Of a stretch of 64,000 nucleotides of DNA, positions 1 to 8,599 are shown piece after piece. The translations under genes were made by a program, and so were the position numbers. Each line of letters opens with the position of its first letter. Within the stretch, counting starts at the first letter, position 1. A model generated the notes under the pieces. The model was not told where the DNA came from, made no database searches, and saw only the letters and a program-made list of their open reading frames with translations. Source of the stretch: Variovorax sp. V213 (GTDB lineage Bacteria; Pseudomonadota; Gammaproteobacteria; Burkholderiales; Burkholderiaceae_C); contig NZ_AP028665.1 of assembly GCF_041154455.1 (NCBI RefSeq), forward strand, positions 682,001 to 746,000, read 5' to 3'.

Positions 1-218
1 GCCACGTCTCGAACTTTGAGCGCGGAGCAGCGGCCCTTTCGCTAGGGAAAGCACTATTTCGACATGCTGAAATCGGCCGTGAATCGCGTCCGGATTTCGA
101 GACATAAAAATTTTTCGGGGTCCAGCCCGGCGTCGCGCGACGCGCGGCGTGCCGGCCGCGAGCGAGAGCCCGCGGCCGAGCCGGTTGCGCCGATTCGGCG
201 GAGAAAAACCCCGCGCGC

Positions 219-1259
219 TCAGGCCACGCGCCCGGCCGTCAGCGGATAGCCTGCCTCGCGCCAGGCCTTCATGCCGCCGTCCAGCGCGACCGCGTGCAGA
301 AAACCCATGCCCCGCAGCGTCGAAGCCGCCAGCGTCGAGATGTAGCCCAGCTCGCAGCAGGTGAGGATGCGCCGCGTGGGATCGGGCAGGTCCTGGTTGA
401 CGCGCAGCTCCAGCTGGCCGCGCGGCAGCAGGCGCGCGCCGGGAATGTGGCCGGCCTCGTAGGCGTCGCGCTCGCGCACGTCGAGCACGATCAGGTCGTC
501 CTCCGCGGCCTCGACGCGCGCCTTGAGTTCGGCCAGCGACATGAAGGGCACCGCCGCCGTCGCCTCGGCGAGCAGGCTCGCCACGGTCTTGCCGCCGCTC
601 ATGTTCGTGCGCAGCGCCTCGGTGATGTGCGTCGGCATCGTGAGGTTGAGGCTGCGCATCATCTCGACGAAGGCCTCGCGATCGCGCGCCTGCAGCCGCG
701 GGTTGGATGCGATTTCCTCGGCGATCGTCGAGTGGGTGCGTCCCTTGTAGTCGTGCGCGGGGCAGACCTTGAGCGCCGGGTCCATGCGCAGCACGCGGTT
801 GAACAGGCTGTCGTAGAGCGCTTCGGGGTCCCCGCTGGGCAGGTCGGTGCGCCCGGTGGCGCCGATGAGCAGCGTGTCGCCGGTGAACAGGCGGTCTTCC
901 ACTTGAAGGCACATCGAGTCGGCGGTGTGGCCCGGCGTGTGGGTGACCTGCAGCCGCAGGCGCCCGACGACGATCATCTCGCCGTCGCCGATGCGCATGT
1001 CCACGAAGGGCGCGGGGCTCGCGTGGTGCATGACCACGGGCACCTTCAGCTGGCGCGCGAGTTCGCGGGTCGCCGAGAAGTGGTCGGCGTGCGTGTGGGT
1101 GTCGATCAGGTAGCGGATGCGCACGCCGTCGCGGGCGGCGAGCGCGATGTAGTGATCGATCTGGCTCAGTTCCGGATCGATGAGCGCGGCGGCACAGGTC
1201 TGGTCGCAGCCGACGAGGTAGGACTGGCAGCCGCCGGTCGCGATCTGCGCGAAGACCAT
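219..1259 (-). CDS. MBL-fold hydrolase fused to a rhodanese domain (persulfide dioxygenase-like)
   Basis: A 346-residue protein with two domains. Residues 1 to about 230 are a metallo-beta-lactamase fold with the metal motif THTHADH at 54-60. Residues about 250-340 are a rhodanese domain with a candidate catalytic cysteine at 301 or 302 in TCCELGYIS. The family (ETHE1-like dioxygenase plus rhodanese) handles glutathione persulfide and thiosulfate in the cytoplasm; the exact reaction here is inferred. It lies 13 bp after the peroxiredoxin gene on the same strand, so the two are probably co-transcribed for sulfur or redox stress. The rhodanese loop departs from the common CRxGxRS form, so sulfurtransferase activity is less certain than the MBL assignment. 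Confidence 0.85.
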   Translation of the reverse strand: MVFAQIATGGCQSYLVGCDQTCAAALIDPELSQIDHYIALAARDGVRIRYLIDTHTHADHFSATRELARQLKVPVVMHHASPAPFVDMRIGDGEMIVVGRLRLQVTHTPGHTADSMCLQVEDRLFTGDTLLIGATGRTDLPSGDPEALYDSLFNRVLRMDPALKVCPAHDYKGRTHSTIAEEIASNPRLQARDREAFVEMMRSLNLTMPTHITEALRTNMSGGKTVASLLAEATAAVPFMSLAELKARVEAAEDDLIVLDVRERDAYEAGHIPGARLLPRGQLELRVNQDLPDPTRRILTCCELGYISTLAASTLRGMGFLHAVALDGGMKAWREAGYPLTAGRVA

Positions 1260-1272
1260 GATGCGCTCACGG

Positions 1273-1932
1273 TCAGCCGGGCTGCTTCACCACGCGCAGG
1301 TAGGGCTTCGGCGACTTCCAGCCCGCGGGGAACAGCTTCTTGGCGTCCTCGTCCGACACCGAGCCGGCGATGATCACGTCCTCGCCCTTTTGCCAGTTGA
1401 CCGGCGTGGCGACCTTGTGCGCCGCAGTCAGCTGCATCGAGTCGAGCACGCGCAGGATCTCGTCGAAGTTGCGTCCGGTCGTCATCGGGTAGGTCAGCAT
1501 CAGCTTGATGCGCTTGTCGGGCCCGATCACGAACACCGAGCGCACCGTCGCATTGGTCGCCGCGGTGCGGCCCTCGGACGTGCCCGGCTCGTCGGCCGGC
1601 AGCATGTTGTACAGCTTGGCCACCGCGAGGTCGGTGTCGCCGATCATCGGGTACTTGGGCAGGTAGCCTTGCGTTTCCTCGATGTCCTTGGACCAGCGGT
1701 CGTGGGCATCGACCGGATCGACGCTCAGGCCGATCAGCTTGGTGTTGCGCTTGGTGAATTCGGGCTCGATCTTCGCCATGTAGCCCAGCTCGGTGGTGCA
1801 GACCGGCGTGAAGTCCTTGGGGTGCGAGAACAGGATCGCCCAGCCGTCACCGATCCATTCGTGAAACTTGATCGGCCCCTGGGTCGTCTGGGCCGTGAAG
1901 TCGGGGGCAATATCGTTGATGCGCAGTGACAT
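1273..1932 (-). CDS. 1-Cys peroxiredoxin (Prx6 family)
   Basis: A 219-residue thiol peroxidase that reduces hydrogen peroxide and organic hydroperoxides in the cytoplasm. The peroxidatic cysteine is Cys45 in FTPVCTTELG, and it is the only cysteine in the protein, which places it in the 1-Cys Prx6 class; the long C-terminal domain fits too. The frame is open far upstream, but the start at 1932 is chosen because AAGGAG sits 7 bases before it and the protein then begins MSLRIND, as the family does. It is followed at 13 bp by the MBL-rhodanese gene. Upstream is a 208-bp spacer separating it from acs. Confidence 0.92.
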   Translation of the reverse strand: MSLRINDIAPDFTAQTTQGPIKFHEWIGDGWAILFSHPKDFTPVCTTELGYMAKIEPEFTKRNTKLIGLSVDPVDAHDRWSKDIEETQGYLPKYPMIGDTDLAVAKLYNMLPADEPGTSEGRTAATNATVRSVFVIGPDKRIKLMLTYPMTTGRNFDEILRVLDSMQLTAAHKVATPVNWQKGEDVIIAGSVSDEDAKKLFPAGWKSPKPYLRVVKQPG

Positions 1933-2081
1933 GATCACTCCTTGAACGGGTTGACGACATACGCTCTTTCTTGCCGGCCATCCGGCAAGACTCAAAGCAT
2001 AGGACGGTGCGGCGGCGGACGCCAGTGCCGGCAAGCCGGAAATTGCCGCGGCAGGTTCGCGGGCGGCGGCAATCTCACGCA

Positions 2082-2101
2082 GCCTGCGCGATCGCGCAGG
2101 C
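2082..2101. repeat. Perfect 20-bp palindrome between the peroxiredoxin gene and acs
   Basis: GCCTGCGCGATCGCGCAGGC is a perfect inverted repeat 40 bp past the acs stop codon. It could be the stem of an acs terminator, but no T tract follows on the minus strand. It contains GCGATCGC. Confidence 0.5.
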
Positions 2102-2140
2102 CGCAACGGTCCGGCCCCACCCCGGGAAGCCGGTGTCTCG

Positions 2141-4111
2141 TCAGTTCCGCTGCGACAGTTGTTCCAGGATGGCCGGGTTCTCCAGCGTCGAGGTGTCCTG
2201 CGTGATGGCCTCGCCCTTGGCGACGGACCGCAGCAGCCTGCGCATGATCTTGCCGCTGCGGGTCTTGGGCAGGTTGTCGCCGAAGCGGATGTCCTTGGGC
2301 TTGGCGATCGGGCCGATTTCCCTGGCGACCCAGTTGCGCAGCTCATTGGCGATCTTCTTCGCTTCGTCTCCCGTGGGCCGTGCGCGTTTCAGGACGACAA
2401 AGGCGCAGATCGCCTCGCCCGTGGTGTCGTCGGGGCGCCCGACCACCGCGGCTTCGGCCACGAGATCGGTGCACGACACCAGCGCGGACTCGATCTCCAT
2501 CGTGCCCATGCGGTGGCCCGAGACGTTGAGCACGTCGTCGATGCGCCCGGTGATCGTGAAATAGCCCGTCTTCGCATCGCGGATCGCACCGTCTCCCGCG
2601 AGGTAGAAGCCCTTGAGTTCCGGCGGGTAGTAGCTCGCCTTGAAGCGTTCCGGATCGCCCCAGATCGTGCGGATCATGCTCGGCCAGGGCTTCTTGACCA
2701 CCAGGATGCCGCCCTGGCCGTTGGGCACGTCGGCACCGGTCTCGTCGACGACGGCCGCCGCGATGCCGGGAAAGGGCAGGGTGCAGGAGCCCGGCACCAG
2801 CGGGGTGGCGCCCGGCAGCGGCGTGATCATGTGGCCGCCGGTCTCCGTCTGCCAGAAAGTGTCGACGATCGGACAGCGGCCGCCGCCGACGTGCTGGTGG
2901 AACCACTCCCAGGCCGCGGGGTTGATCGGCTCGCCGACCGAGCCCAGGATGCGCAGGCTCGACAGGTCGTAACGCTTGGGATGCACGGTTTCGTTCGCCT
3001 CGGCCGCCTTGATCAGCGAGCGGATGGCCGTCGGCGCGGTGTAGAACACGCTGACCTTGTGGTCCTGGATCATCCGCCAGAAGCGGCCGGCGTCGGGATG
3101 GGTGGGCACGCCCTCGAACACCACCTCGGTGGCGCCCAGCGCCAGCGGGCCGTAGGCAATGTAGGTGTGGCCGGTGACCCAGCCGATGTCGGCAGTGCAC
3201 CAGAACACGTCGTCCGGCTTCAGGTCGAAGGTCCACTTCGTCGTCAGCGCCGCGTGCAGCAGGTAGCCGCCGCTGGAATGCTGGACGCCCTTGGGCTTGC
3301 CGGTCGAGCCCGACGTGTAGAGCACGAAGAGGGGGTGCTCGGCACCGACCCATTCGGGTTCGCAGGTCTCGGCCTGGGCTTGCATCTCCTCGTGCAGCCA
3401 GCGGTCGCGCGACGCGACCCAGTGGATCGCGCCGCGGGTGCGCCGATAGACGATGACGTTCCGGACGCTTTCGCAGCCACCCAGCGCGATGGCTTCGTCC
3501 ACGATGGACTTGAGCGGCAGTTGCTTTCCGCCGCGCAGCTGTTCGTCGGCGGTGATGACCATGACGGCGCCGGCATCCTGGATGCGATCGCGCAGGCTCT
3601 GCGCGGAGAACCCGCCGAACACCACCGAATGCGTGGCGCCGATGCGCGCGCAAGCCTGCATCGCGACCACGCCCTCGATGCTCATCGACATGTAGATGAC
3701 GACGCGATCGCCTTTCTTCACGCCGCGCGCCTTCAGCGCATTGGCCAGGCGGCAGGTGCGCGCCAGCAGTTCGCGGTAGCTGACCCGCGTCACCTGGCCA
3801 TCGTCGGCCTCGAAGACGATCGCGGTCTTGTCGCCCAGCCCACGCTCGACCTGGCGGTCGAGGCAGTTGTAGGACACGTTCAGCGTGCCATCCTCGAACC
3901 ACTTGAAGAAAGGCGCCTGGCTGTCGTCGAGCCCTTGGGTGAACGGCGTTCTCCAGCTCAGGAACTCGCGCGCAAGGCGCGACCAGTAGCCGCTGTAGTC
4001 GGCCTCAGCCTCGGCCACCAGCTTGTCGTAGGCGGCCATGCCGGCCACATGGGCGTCGTTCATGTCCGGGACCGGAATCGGATGGGGCGTTATTTCTTCG
4101 TTGCTGTTCAC
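2141..4111 (-). CDS. acs: Acetate--CoA ligase (acetyl-CoA synthetase)
   Basis: A 656-residue AMP-forming synthetase that converts acetate, ATP and CoA to acetyl-CoA, the usual full length for Acs. Visible motifs are the P-loop YTSGSTGKPKG at 265-275, the acyl-adenylate motif FWQTETGGH, the hinge segment SGHRMGTMEIES, and the C-terminal PKTRSGKIMRR with the catalytic, acetylation-prone Lys at about 621. It lies 48 bp downstream of mdcH on the same strand. Malonate decarboxylase releases acetate, so this position suggests Acs recaptures it as acetyl-CoA. It may also have its own promoter. The next gene downstream is separated by about 200 bp containing a palindrome. Confidence 0.96.
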   Translation of the reverse strand: MNSNEEITPHPIPVPDMNDAHVAGMAAYDKLVAEAEADYSGYWSRLAREFLSWRTPFTQGLDDSQAPFFKWFEDGTLNVSYNCLDRQVERGLGDKTAIVFEADDGQVTRVSYRELLARTCRLANALKARGVKKGDRVVIYMSMSIEGVVAMQACARIGATHSVVFGGFSAQSLRDRIQDAGAVMVITADEQLRGGKQLPLKSIVDEAIALGGCESVRNVIVYRRTRGAIHWVASRDRWLHEEMQAQAETCEPEWVGAEHPLFVLYTSGSTGKPKGVQHSSGGYLLHAALTTKWTFDLKPDDVFWCTADIGWVTGHTYIAYGPLALGATEVVFEGVPTHPDAGRFWRMIQDHKVSVFYTAPTAIRSLIKAAEANETVHPKRYDLSSLRILGSVGEPINPAAWEWFHQHVGGGRCPIVDTFWQTETGGHMITPLPGATPLVPGSCTLPFPGIAAAVVDETGADVPNGQGGILVVKKPWPSMIRTIWGDPERFKASYYPPELKGFYLAGDGAIRDAKTGYFTITGRIDDVLNVSGHRMGTMEIESALVSCTDLVAEAAVVGRPDDTTGEAICAFVVLKRARPTGDEAKKIANELRNWVAREIGPIAKPKDIRFGDNLPKTRSGKIMRRLLRSVAKGEAITQDTSTLENPAILEQLSQRN

Positions 4112-4159
4112 GATGGATCTCCTGTTGCTCGATTCAAGACGTCAAGTGGCCTGCCGGTT

Positions 4160-5068
4160 TCACGGGTCCGCGTGGCTGTTCAGCCATGCCGCGATCGCCG
4201 CGGCGCTGCGGAAGTCGTCGCAGGCGCGAGCCGGAACGGTCGGGTAGCGCTGATTCCACATGCGCGCCAGCGCCTGGCCCGGACCGATTTCCAGCACGCA
4301 ACGCACCTGCCGGGCCATGACGTTTTCCATGCATTCGTCCCAGCGAACCGTCCGGGCGATCTGGGCGGCCAGCGCAACGCGGGCAGACTTTGCATCCCGG
4401 ATGCGATCCCCCGCATTGCTGAACAGCACGACCCGAGGCGCGTCGAACGGCACCTGTGCAAGCGTCCGCGAGAAGCTCTCTGCCGCCTCGCGCATCCAGG
4501 GCGTGTGGGAGGCGACGTTGACCCGCAAGCGCGTGCACTGCGCGCCCAGCGACCCGGCAATGCGTTCGGCGTCATTCAACGCGGCGATCGGGCCGCCGAA
4601 GATCACGCTGGCGTTGCCGTTGCGAATGGCGAGTTCGAGGCCGGCTTCGACGCGCAGCTGTTCGAGCTTCTGCTCGGGAAGACCGCTGACGGCCAGCAGT
4701 CCGCCGGGCACACGGGCGGCGCAACGGTCCATGGCCTCGGCCCGCTGCGGCGCCAGCGCTGCCGCTGTGGCGGGATCGATCACGCCGGCGGCACTGAACG
4801 CGGCCAGTTCGCCGACGCTGTAGCCCGCCACTGCGGCTGGTGGTGCGAGAAGGGGCGCCAGCTGCCCCCAGGCTGCCAGGGCAAGGCCCGTCAACAGCGT
4901 CTGGGCGTGGTCGTTGCGCTCGGCCCACTCCGGATCGGCGAGTGCATGGCGCCAATCGTCGACGCCAAGCCGCGCGCACATGTCGCGCACAAGTGGGTCG
5001 TCCGTCAACCAGGGCAGCATGGCGGGATGCTGGGTGCCCTGGCCGGAAAAAAGCAACGCGAAGCTCAT
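4160..5068 (-). CDS. mdcH: Malonate decarboxylase epsilon subunit, malonyl-CoA:ACP transacylase
   Basis: A 302-residue member of the FabD/acyltransferase fold. It begins SFALLFSGQGTQHP and carries the nucleophile motif GYSVGEL and a downstream VASHTPWM containing the expected histidine. MdcH loads malonyl from malonyl-CoA onto the MdcC carrier protein to prime the complex; this role comes from the characterised Klebsiella and Pseudomonas systems. The start at 5068 is supported because its ATG overlaps the mdcB stop as ATGA, implying translational coupling. An upstream in-frame extension reads as shadow of mdcB and was discarded. It is the last mdc gene before acs. Confidence 0.9.
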   Translation of the reverse strand: MSFALLFSGQGTQHPAMLPWLTDDPLVRDMCARLGVDDWRHALADPEWAERNDHAQTLLTGLALAAWGQLAPLLAPPAAVAGYSVGELAAFSAAGVIDPATAAALAPQRAEAMDRCAARVPGGLLAVSGLPEQKLEQLRVEAGLELAIRNGNASVIFGGPIAALNDAERIAGSLGAQCTRLRVNVASHTPWMREAAESFSRTLAQVPFDAPRVVLFSNAGDRIRDAKSARVALAAQIARTVRWDECMENVMARQVRCVLEIGPGQALARMWNQRYPTVPARACDDFRSAAAIAAWLNSHADP

Positions 5069-5928
5069 GAGCCTGGGCACACGCGCTGGATCCAGCAGGC
5101 TGCGGCGAGCGTGTCGGCCGCGCCGCCGGGCGACAGGCGCCGCCGCACGAAATCGTCGGCAATGGCGTGTGCCTGCTGGAGCCCGTCGGGCCGCGCGACG
5201 CCTCCTCGATCCAGAAAGTCTTGCGCGGCGCGCTGGGCGCAGCGCAAGCCGGCGAGGCCGCCGCGATGCGCGAGGTTGCTGTCGTCGAGGACCGCGATGA
5301 TGTGGAACAAGGTATCGAGACGGGCCTGGCGGGGCGTGAGGCCCCGCGCCAATGCCCCCTTCAGTGCGGGGAGCGCTGTCTCGAACAGCACGGGAAACGC
5401 GAGCGCCGCTTCTTCGGATGCGCCGCGCAGGCCGTGCCTTCGTGCAGCGATGCCGCCGGGCAGCACGGGCGGGCGCCGGCTTCGCCTGGCCAGCGCGTCG
5501 CCCCAGTGCTGGCGCAGCGCATCGCGCAGTCCGGGCGGGTGCAATGCGCCGCCGTGCTCTCGCAACGCGGCGCCCGCTGCCGCGCACAACAGGCCGAGCA
5601 TGAAGATCGCGCCGCGATGCGTGTTGACCCCGCCCGTGGCGGCCAGCATGCGTGCCTCCGCAGCGATGCCATGCCGCTCCAGCACGTCGAAGTCTGCACC
5701 GCCGAATCCGGCTTCGGCGATCTGCGCGAAGTAGCGACGCAAAGAGAACAGGCTGCGCATGAAGGTATGGGCGTCCATGTCGTCGTGGCTGCCCGAGTCG
5801 ATCAACGTCACCAGGCCCGGCTTGGGTGCCAGCGACAGTTCGTCATGCAGCGCGAGCGTGGCGGCGCGCCCGATGGCGGCCGGTGTGAGCGGCGAATCCG
5901 GGGCCAACGGGAGGGCGGAGCTCTTCAC
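5065..5928 (-). CDS. mdcB: Triphosphoribosyl-dephospho-CoA synthase
   Basis: A 287-residue CitG/MdcB-family enzyme that makes 2'-(5''-triphosphoribosyl)-3'-dephospho-CoA, the precursor of the carrier protein prosthetic group. Family segments visible are LSLAPKPGLVTLIDSGSHDDM near the N-terminus (residues about 31-51), AATGGVNTHRGAIF and LDDSNLAHRGG. The start is a GTG at 5928, preceded by GGAGGTGG; the GTG overlaps the mdcG stop (GTGA), as expected inside a coupled operon. It ends overlapping mdcH. Gene order mdcE-G-B-H differs from orders in which mdcB follows mdcA directly. Confidence 0.9.
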   Translation of the reverse strand: MKSSALPLAPDSPLTPAAIGRAATLALHDELSLAPKPGLVTLIDSGSHDDMDAHTFMRSLFSLRRYFAQIAEAGFGGADFDVLERHGIAAEARMLAATGGVNTHRGAIFMLGLLCAAAGAALREHGGALHPPGLRDALRQHWGDALARRSRRPPVLPGGIAARRHGLRGASEEAALAFPVLFETALPALKGALARGLTPRQARLDTLFHIIAVLDDSNLAHRGGLAGLRCAQRAAQDFLDRGGVARPDGLQQAHAIADDFVRRRLSPGGAADTLAAACWIQRVCPGS

Positions 5929-6623
5929 GCGGCCACCTCCATCCGCCCGGCGTGTTCGCACCACGCGGCGTCGCGCTGCAGGGATACGCCGTCCAGTCGC
6001 TTGACCATCACCGCCCGCGAGCGTCCGGTGCGCCACTCGCGCCATTCACGCCACGCAACCGCAGCTGCGTCGCCGAATATGAGCTCGCCGTCCAGCCGGG
6101 GCCGTATCGCGTCGAACGACTCGAGCGCACGAACCGCGCTGTCCGCATGTTCCGCCCCCCGGGCGGTGACCGACAGATCGAGATCGGAGTCGGTCCGCAC
6201 GTGATCGAGACCGCTGATCGCTTGCCAGCCATAGCTGCCGAACACCCGTGCTGTCGCATGGCACGCGTCGAGCCTGCCAGCCAGCTCGCGCACCGCATCC
6301 CGCGCCGACGATGGCAGCAGCTCCTGGACAGCGGCGAGGCGCGGGAACTCGTCGAGGCAATGCACCGCAACGCGCGGCACCTGCAGTGCAAGCCGTCGCC
6401 TGCCCCAGCGCGCAGGCGAGGGCAAACCCAGCGCGATCGATCCGTTGGACTCGGAATGAACCGGTTGGCGCGTCACGACCAGTGGCAACTGATGCGACGC
6501 CCAATGCGCAAGGCAGTCGCGCGCCTGCTCATCCCAAGGATGGCGCAGGACGGCGGCCCAGCCGCTCCTGGAGAGCCGGGCGAGTTGATGGCGACGCAGT
6601 GGAGCCATGGCACTCATGCGCAT
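5925..6623 (-). CDS. mdcG: Phosphoribosyl-dephospho-CoA transferase (holo-MdcC synthase)
   Basis: A protein of up to 232 residues that transfers the prosthetic group made by MdcB onto the MdcC carrier protein. It has the nucleotidyltransferase signature GSYGWQ followed about 15 residues later by TDSDLDL, which supplies the metal-binding aspartates. Three in-frame ATGs at 6623, 6617 and 6608 make the exact start uncertain; the last gives a protein starting MAPLRRHQLARL, like relatives. It begins just after mdcE ends (11 bp) and overlaps mdcB by four bases. Confidence 0.85.
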   Translation of the reverse strand: MRMSAMAPLRRHQLARLSRSGWAAVLRHPWDEQARDCLAHWASHQLPLVVTRQPVHSESNGSIALGLPSPARWGRRRLALQVPRVAVHCLDEFPRLAAVQELLPSSARDAVRELAGRLDACHATARVFGSYGWQAISGLDHVRTDSDLDLSVTARGAEHADSAVRALESFDAIRPRLDGELIFGDAAAVAWREWREWRTGRSRAVMVKRLDGVSLQRDAAWCEHAGRMEVAA

Positions 6624-6634
6624 TCAAGCGGCGC

Positions 6635-7336
6635 TCAGGCGGCGTCCAGCACGCGCTGCGCGACCGCGGCGGCAAGCCGGCGGCCCCCCCGTTCGGCGCC
6701 GTCCCGTGCGCGCCGGTCGTCTGTTGGCGCTGGGGCCAGCGCCTCGCGCAGGCAGGCCTGCAGGTCGCCCCGCCAGAGTGCGCGCACGCCCCCCATCGCC
6801 ACGTAGTTCTGTACGCCAGGGGCGAATACCGGATTGGACTGCGACAGCGCCGTGAGTTTGTCCTCCGGCAGCTTGGTGACGCGCGCCATGGCGGGGATGC
6901 GCATCACCCGGATCTCGGCATCCGGCAGCGCGTAGCAGGCGTCGGCAATCAAGCCCGAGGTGATGAACCCGCCGGACAGCGCCTGGTCGTACACCAGGCC
7001 GATCACGCGGTGGCCGCGGCGCCGTGCCAGGTCGATGCTTGCGCCCAGGTGCGCCATCGCCCGGTTGATGCCGAGCAACTCGTCGCGCCGGCGCAGTTGC
7101 TGTCCCTGGGTGTCGATCAGCAGCAGGATCGGCCGGCCCGGGTGCCGGGTGATGGTGTCCAGGATCGCGCGGGCCTGCGCAAGTGCGAGCCGGACCCCGA
7201 TCGGCGCATGATGGGTCGTGCCGATCACCGTGAGCGGCTCGCCTTCGAACATCACCTCGCCCTGCAGAAAATCGCCGTCCTCGCGCATGCCGTGATAGGG
7301 GCCGAAGAGCTGGGTGACTAGAGAACTCCACTGCAT
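6635..7336 (-). CDS. mdcE: Malonate decarboxylase gamma subunit
   Basis: A 233-residue carboxyltransferase-fold protein. With MdcD it decarboxylates malonyl-S-ACP to acetyl-S-ACP and CO2. Recognisable stretches are PILLLIDTQGQQLRRRDELLGIN, LVYDQALSGGFITSGLIADACYAL (read here in pieces as an oxyanion-hole region of the crotonase type) and a C-terminal Ala/Arg-rich tail. The start at 7336 is chosen over an upstream frame opening because GAGGAG lies 8 bases before it. It follows mdcD by 14 bp. Confidence 0.9.
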   Translation of the reverse strand: MQWSSLVTQLFGPYHGMREDGDFLQGEVMFEGEPLTVIGTTHHAPIGVRLALAQARAILDTITRHPGRPILLLIDTQGQQLRRRDELLGINRAMAHLGASIDLARRRGHRVIGLVYDQALSGGFITSGLIADACYALPDAEIRVMRIPAMARVTKLPEDKLTALSQSNPVFAPGVQNYVAMGGVRALWRGDLQACLREALAPAPTDDRRARDGAERGGRRLAAAVAQRVLDAA

Positions 7337-7350
7337 GTGATGCTCCTCGG

Positions 7351-8256
7351 TTAAATGGTGCGCAGCGCGCGGACGGCTTCCACCGAAAGCTCCGGGACCT
7401 GCTGCGCATCGGCAATCCCGAGCGCGCTCCAAAGCTGCATTGCTTCGTCGCTTCCGGCGTTGTCGGCGTGGTCGGCGTGGTCGGCGCTGTCGATGGGCAG
7501 GGCGTGCAGGCGTGCCGTGAGCAATGCGTGCTCCTGCTCCAGCGCCGCCAGGGTCAATGGCCTCGATTCGCCGATCGCCGCGATGGCCGCCGCGCGAAAA
7601 GCGGCGACGTCGTCTTCGACCAGCGCATCGCAGTCGCCAGTCAGCCAGCGGTGCTTGCCGCCGGTCGTGCGCCAGACCAGCGCGCGGTCGCGCGAGTCGA
7701 ATTCATCCACGCCGTGAGAAGCTTCGATCACCTCGGGCCCCGACATGGCCAGCCGGCCGACGTCGCTCATCACGATGTAGTCGGCACAGCGCGCCACGAT
7801 GCCCATGCCGCCGAAGCAGCCGTTGGCGCCGCCGATCAGCACCAGCACGGGGATGCGGGCGGCGCGCACGTCGAGGAGCGCGCGCATCACTTCCGACACC
7901 GCGATCAGCCCGGCGTTGGCTTCATGCAGTCGCACGCCGCCCGATTCGGCCAGCAGCAGCACCGCCGCCGGCCGGTCGCGCAGCGCGCGCTGAAGCAGGC
8001 CGACCAGCTTGGCGCCATGCACCTCGCCGACGCCGCCGCCCATGAATGCGCCTTCCTGTGCGGCCACGAACACGCTGCGGCCGTCGAGCATCGCGCGGCC
8101 GACCGCCACACCGTCGTCGAACGCGCAAGGCACGCCGAGTTGCGCCAGATGCGGGCTCATGACCCGCTCGCTCGGAGGCAGCCATTCATGAAAACTACCG
8201 GGATCGAGCAGCAGGGCCAGCCGCTCGCGCGCCGAGCATTCTGCATAGCTGATCAT
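7351..8256 (-). CDS. mdcD: Malonate decarboxylase beta subunit
   Basis: A 301-residue carboxyltransferase-like subunit that pairs with MdcE to decarboxylate malonyl-ACP. Family segments include AQEGAFMGGGVGEVHGAK at about 65-82, LLLAESGGVRLHEANAG and LIGGANGCFGGMG. Its ATG overlaps the mdcC stop as ATGA. An odd feature is a short Asp-His-Ala-Asp repeat near residue 260, encoded by three tandem 9-bp units, in a linker that looks dispensable. The stop is followed 14 bp later by mdcE. Confidence 0.92.
   Translation of the reverse strand: MISYAECSARERLALLLDPGSFHEWLPPSERVMSPHLAQLGVPCAFDDGVAVGRAMLDGRSVFVAAQEGAFMGGGVGEVHGAKLVGLLQRALRDRPAAVLLLAESGGVRLHEANAGLIAVSEVMRALLDVRAARIPVLVLIGGANGCFGGMGIVARCADYIVMSDVGRLAMSGPEVIEASHGVDEFDSRDRALVWRTTGGKHRWLTGDCDALVEDDVAAFRAAAIAAIGESRPLTLAALEQEHALLTARLHALPIDSADHADHADNAGSDEAMQLWSALGIADAQQVPELSVEAVRALRTI
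7462..7488. repeat. Three tandem 9-bp units inside mdcD
   Basis: Two copies of GTCGGCGTG and one of GTCGGCGCT in tandem. The unit is a multiple of three, so copy-number change would only lengthen or shorten the Asp/His/Ala linker of MdcD. Confidence 0.7.
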
Positions 8257-8585
8257 GGCCGGCCTCCGGCGATCTCGGCCACCGCCTGGTCGAGCCGCAG
8301 GCTCACCACCGCGGGCGTGGCGCCCATGTCGTTGATCGAGACGCGCACACCGGCCAGCGGATGGCGCGCATGGAAGTCGTTCATCACGGCCTGCCAGATC
8401 GGCCCGAAGCCGCGCGCCGAAGTCTCGACACGCACCGCGCAGCCGTTGCCGCCGGCCGGCTCGAGCAGCACCTCGAGGTTGCCGGAGCCGACGACGCCGA
8501 CCAGCACCGGCGCAAAGGCACCGGCCGGCCGGCCGCCGGAGAAGGAAAAGTCCAGGGTTTCGAGCCCTGCGGGAACGTCGCTCAT
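8253..8585 (-). CDS. mdcC: Malonate decarboxylase acyl carrier protein (delta subunit)
   Basis: A 110-residue carrier protein that holds malonyl and acetyl groups on a 2'-(5''-phosphoribosyl)-3'-dephospho-CoA arm. The likely modified serine is Ser34 in VVGSGNLEVLLEP, the position known from the Klebsiella protein family. The start at 8585 is supported by GGAG nine bases upstream and by the protein beginning in the carrier fold directly. Its stop overlaps the mdcD start (ATGA). It starts 14 bp after mdcA ends, so the catalytic subunits are tightly coupled. Confidence 0.93.
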   Translation of the reverse strand: MSDVPAGLETLDFSFSGGRPAGAFAPVLVGVVGSGNLEVLLEPAGGNGCAVRVETSARGFGPIWQAVMNDFHARHPLAGVRVSINDMGATPAVVSLRLDQAVAEIAGGRP

Positions 8586-8599
8586 CGTTGAATCTCCTG

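Noticed and set aside
1..218. Short plus-strand frames at the left edge
   Set aside because: They are Arg/Pro/Ala-rich, lack a ribosome-binding site and overlap the end of the MBL-rhodanese gene; no gene is supported in this 218-bp stretch.
2159..5734. Very long plus-strand open frame of nearly 1200 codons
   Set aside because: It is antisense to acs, mdcH and mdcB, which have clear catalytic motifs; its Arg/Ala/His-rich composition is the usual shadow of GC-rich genes.
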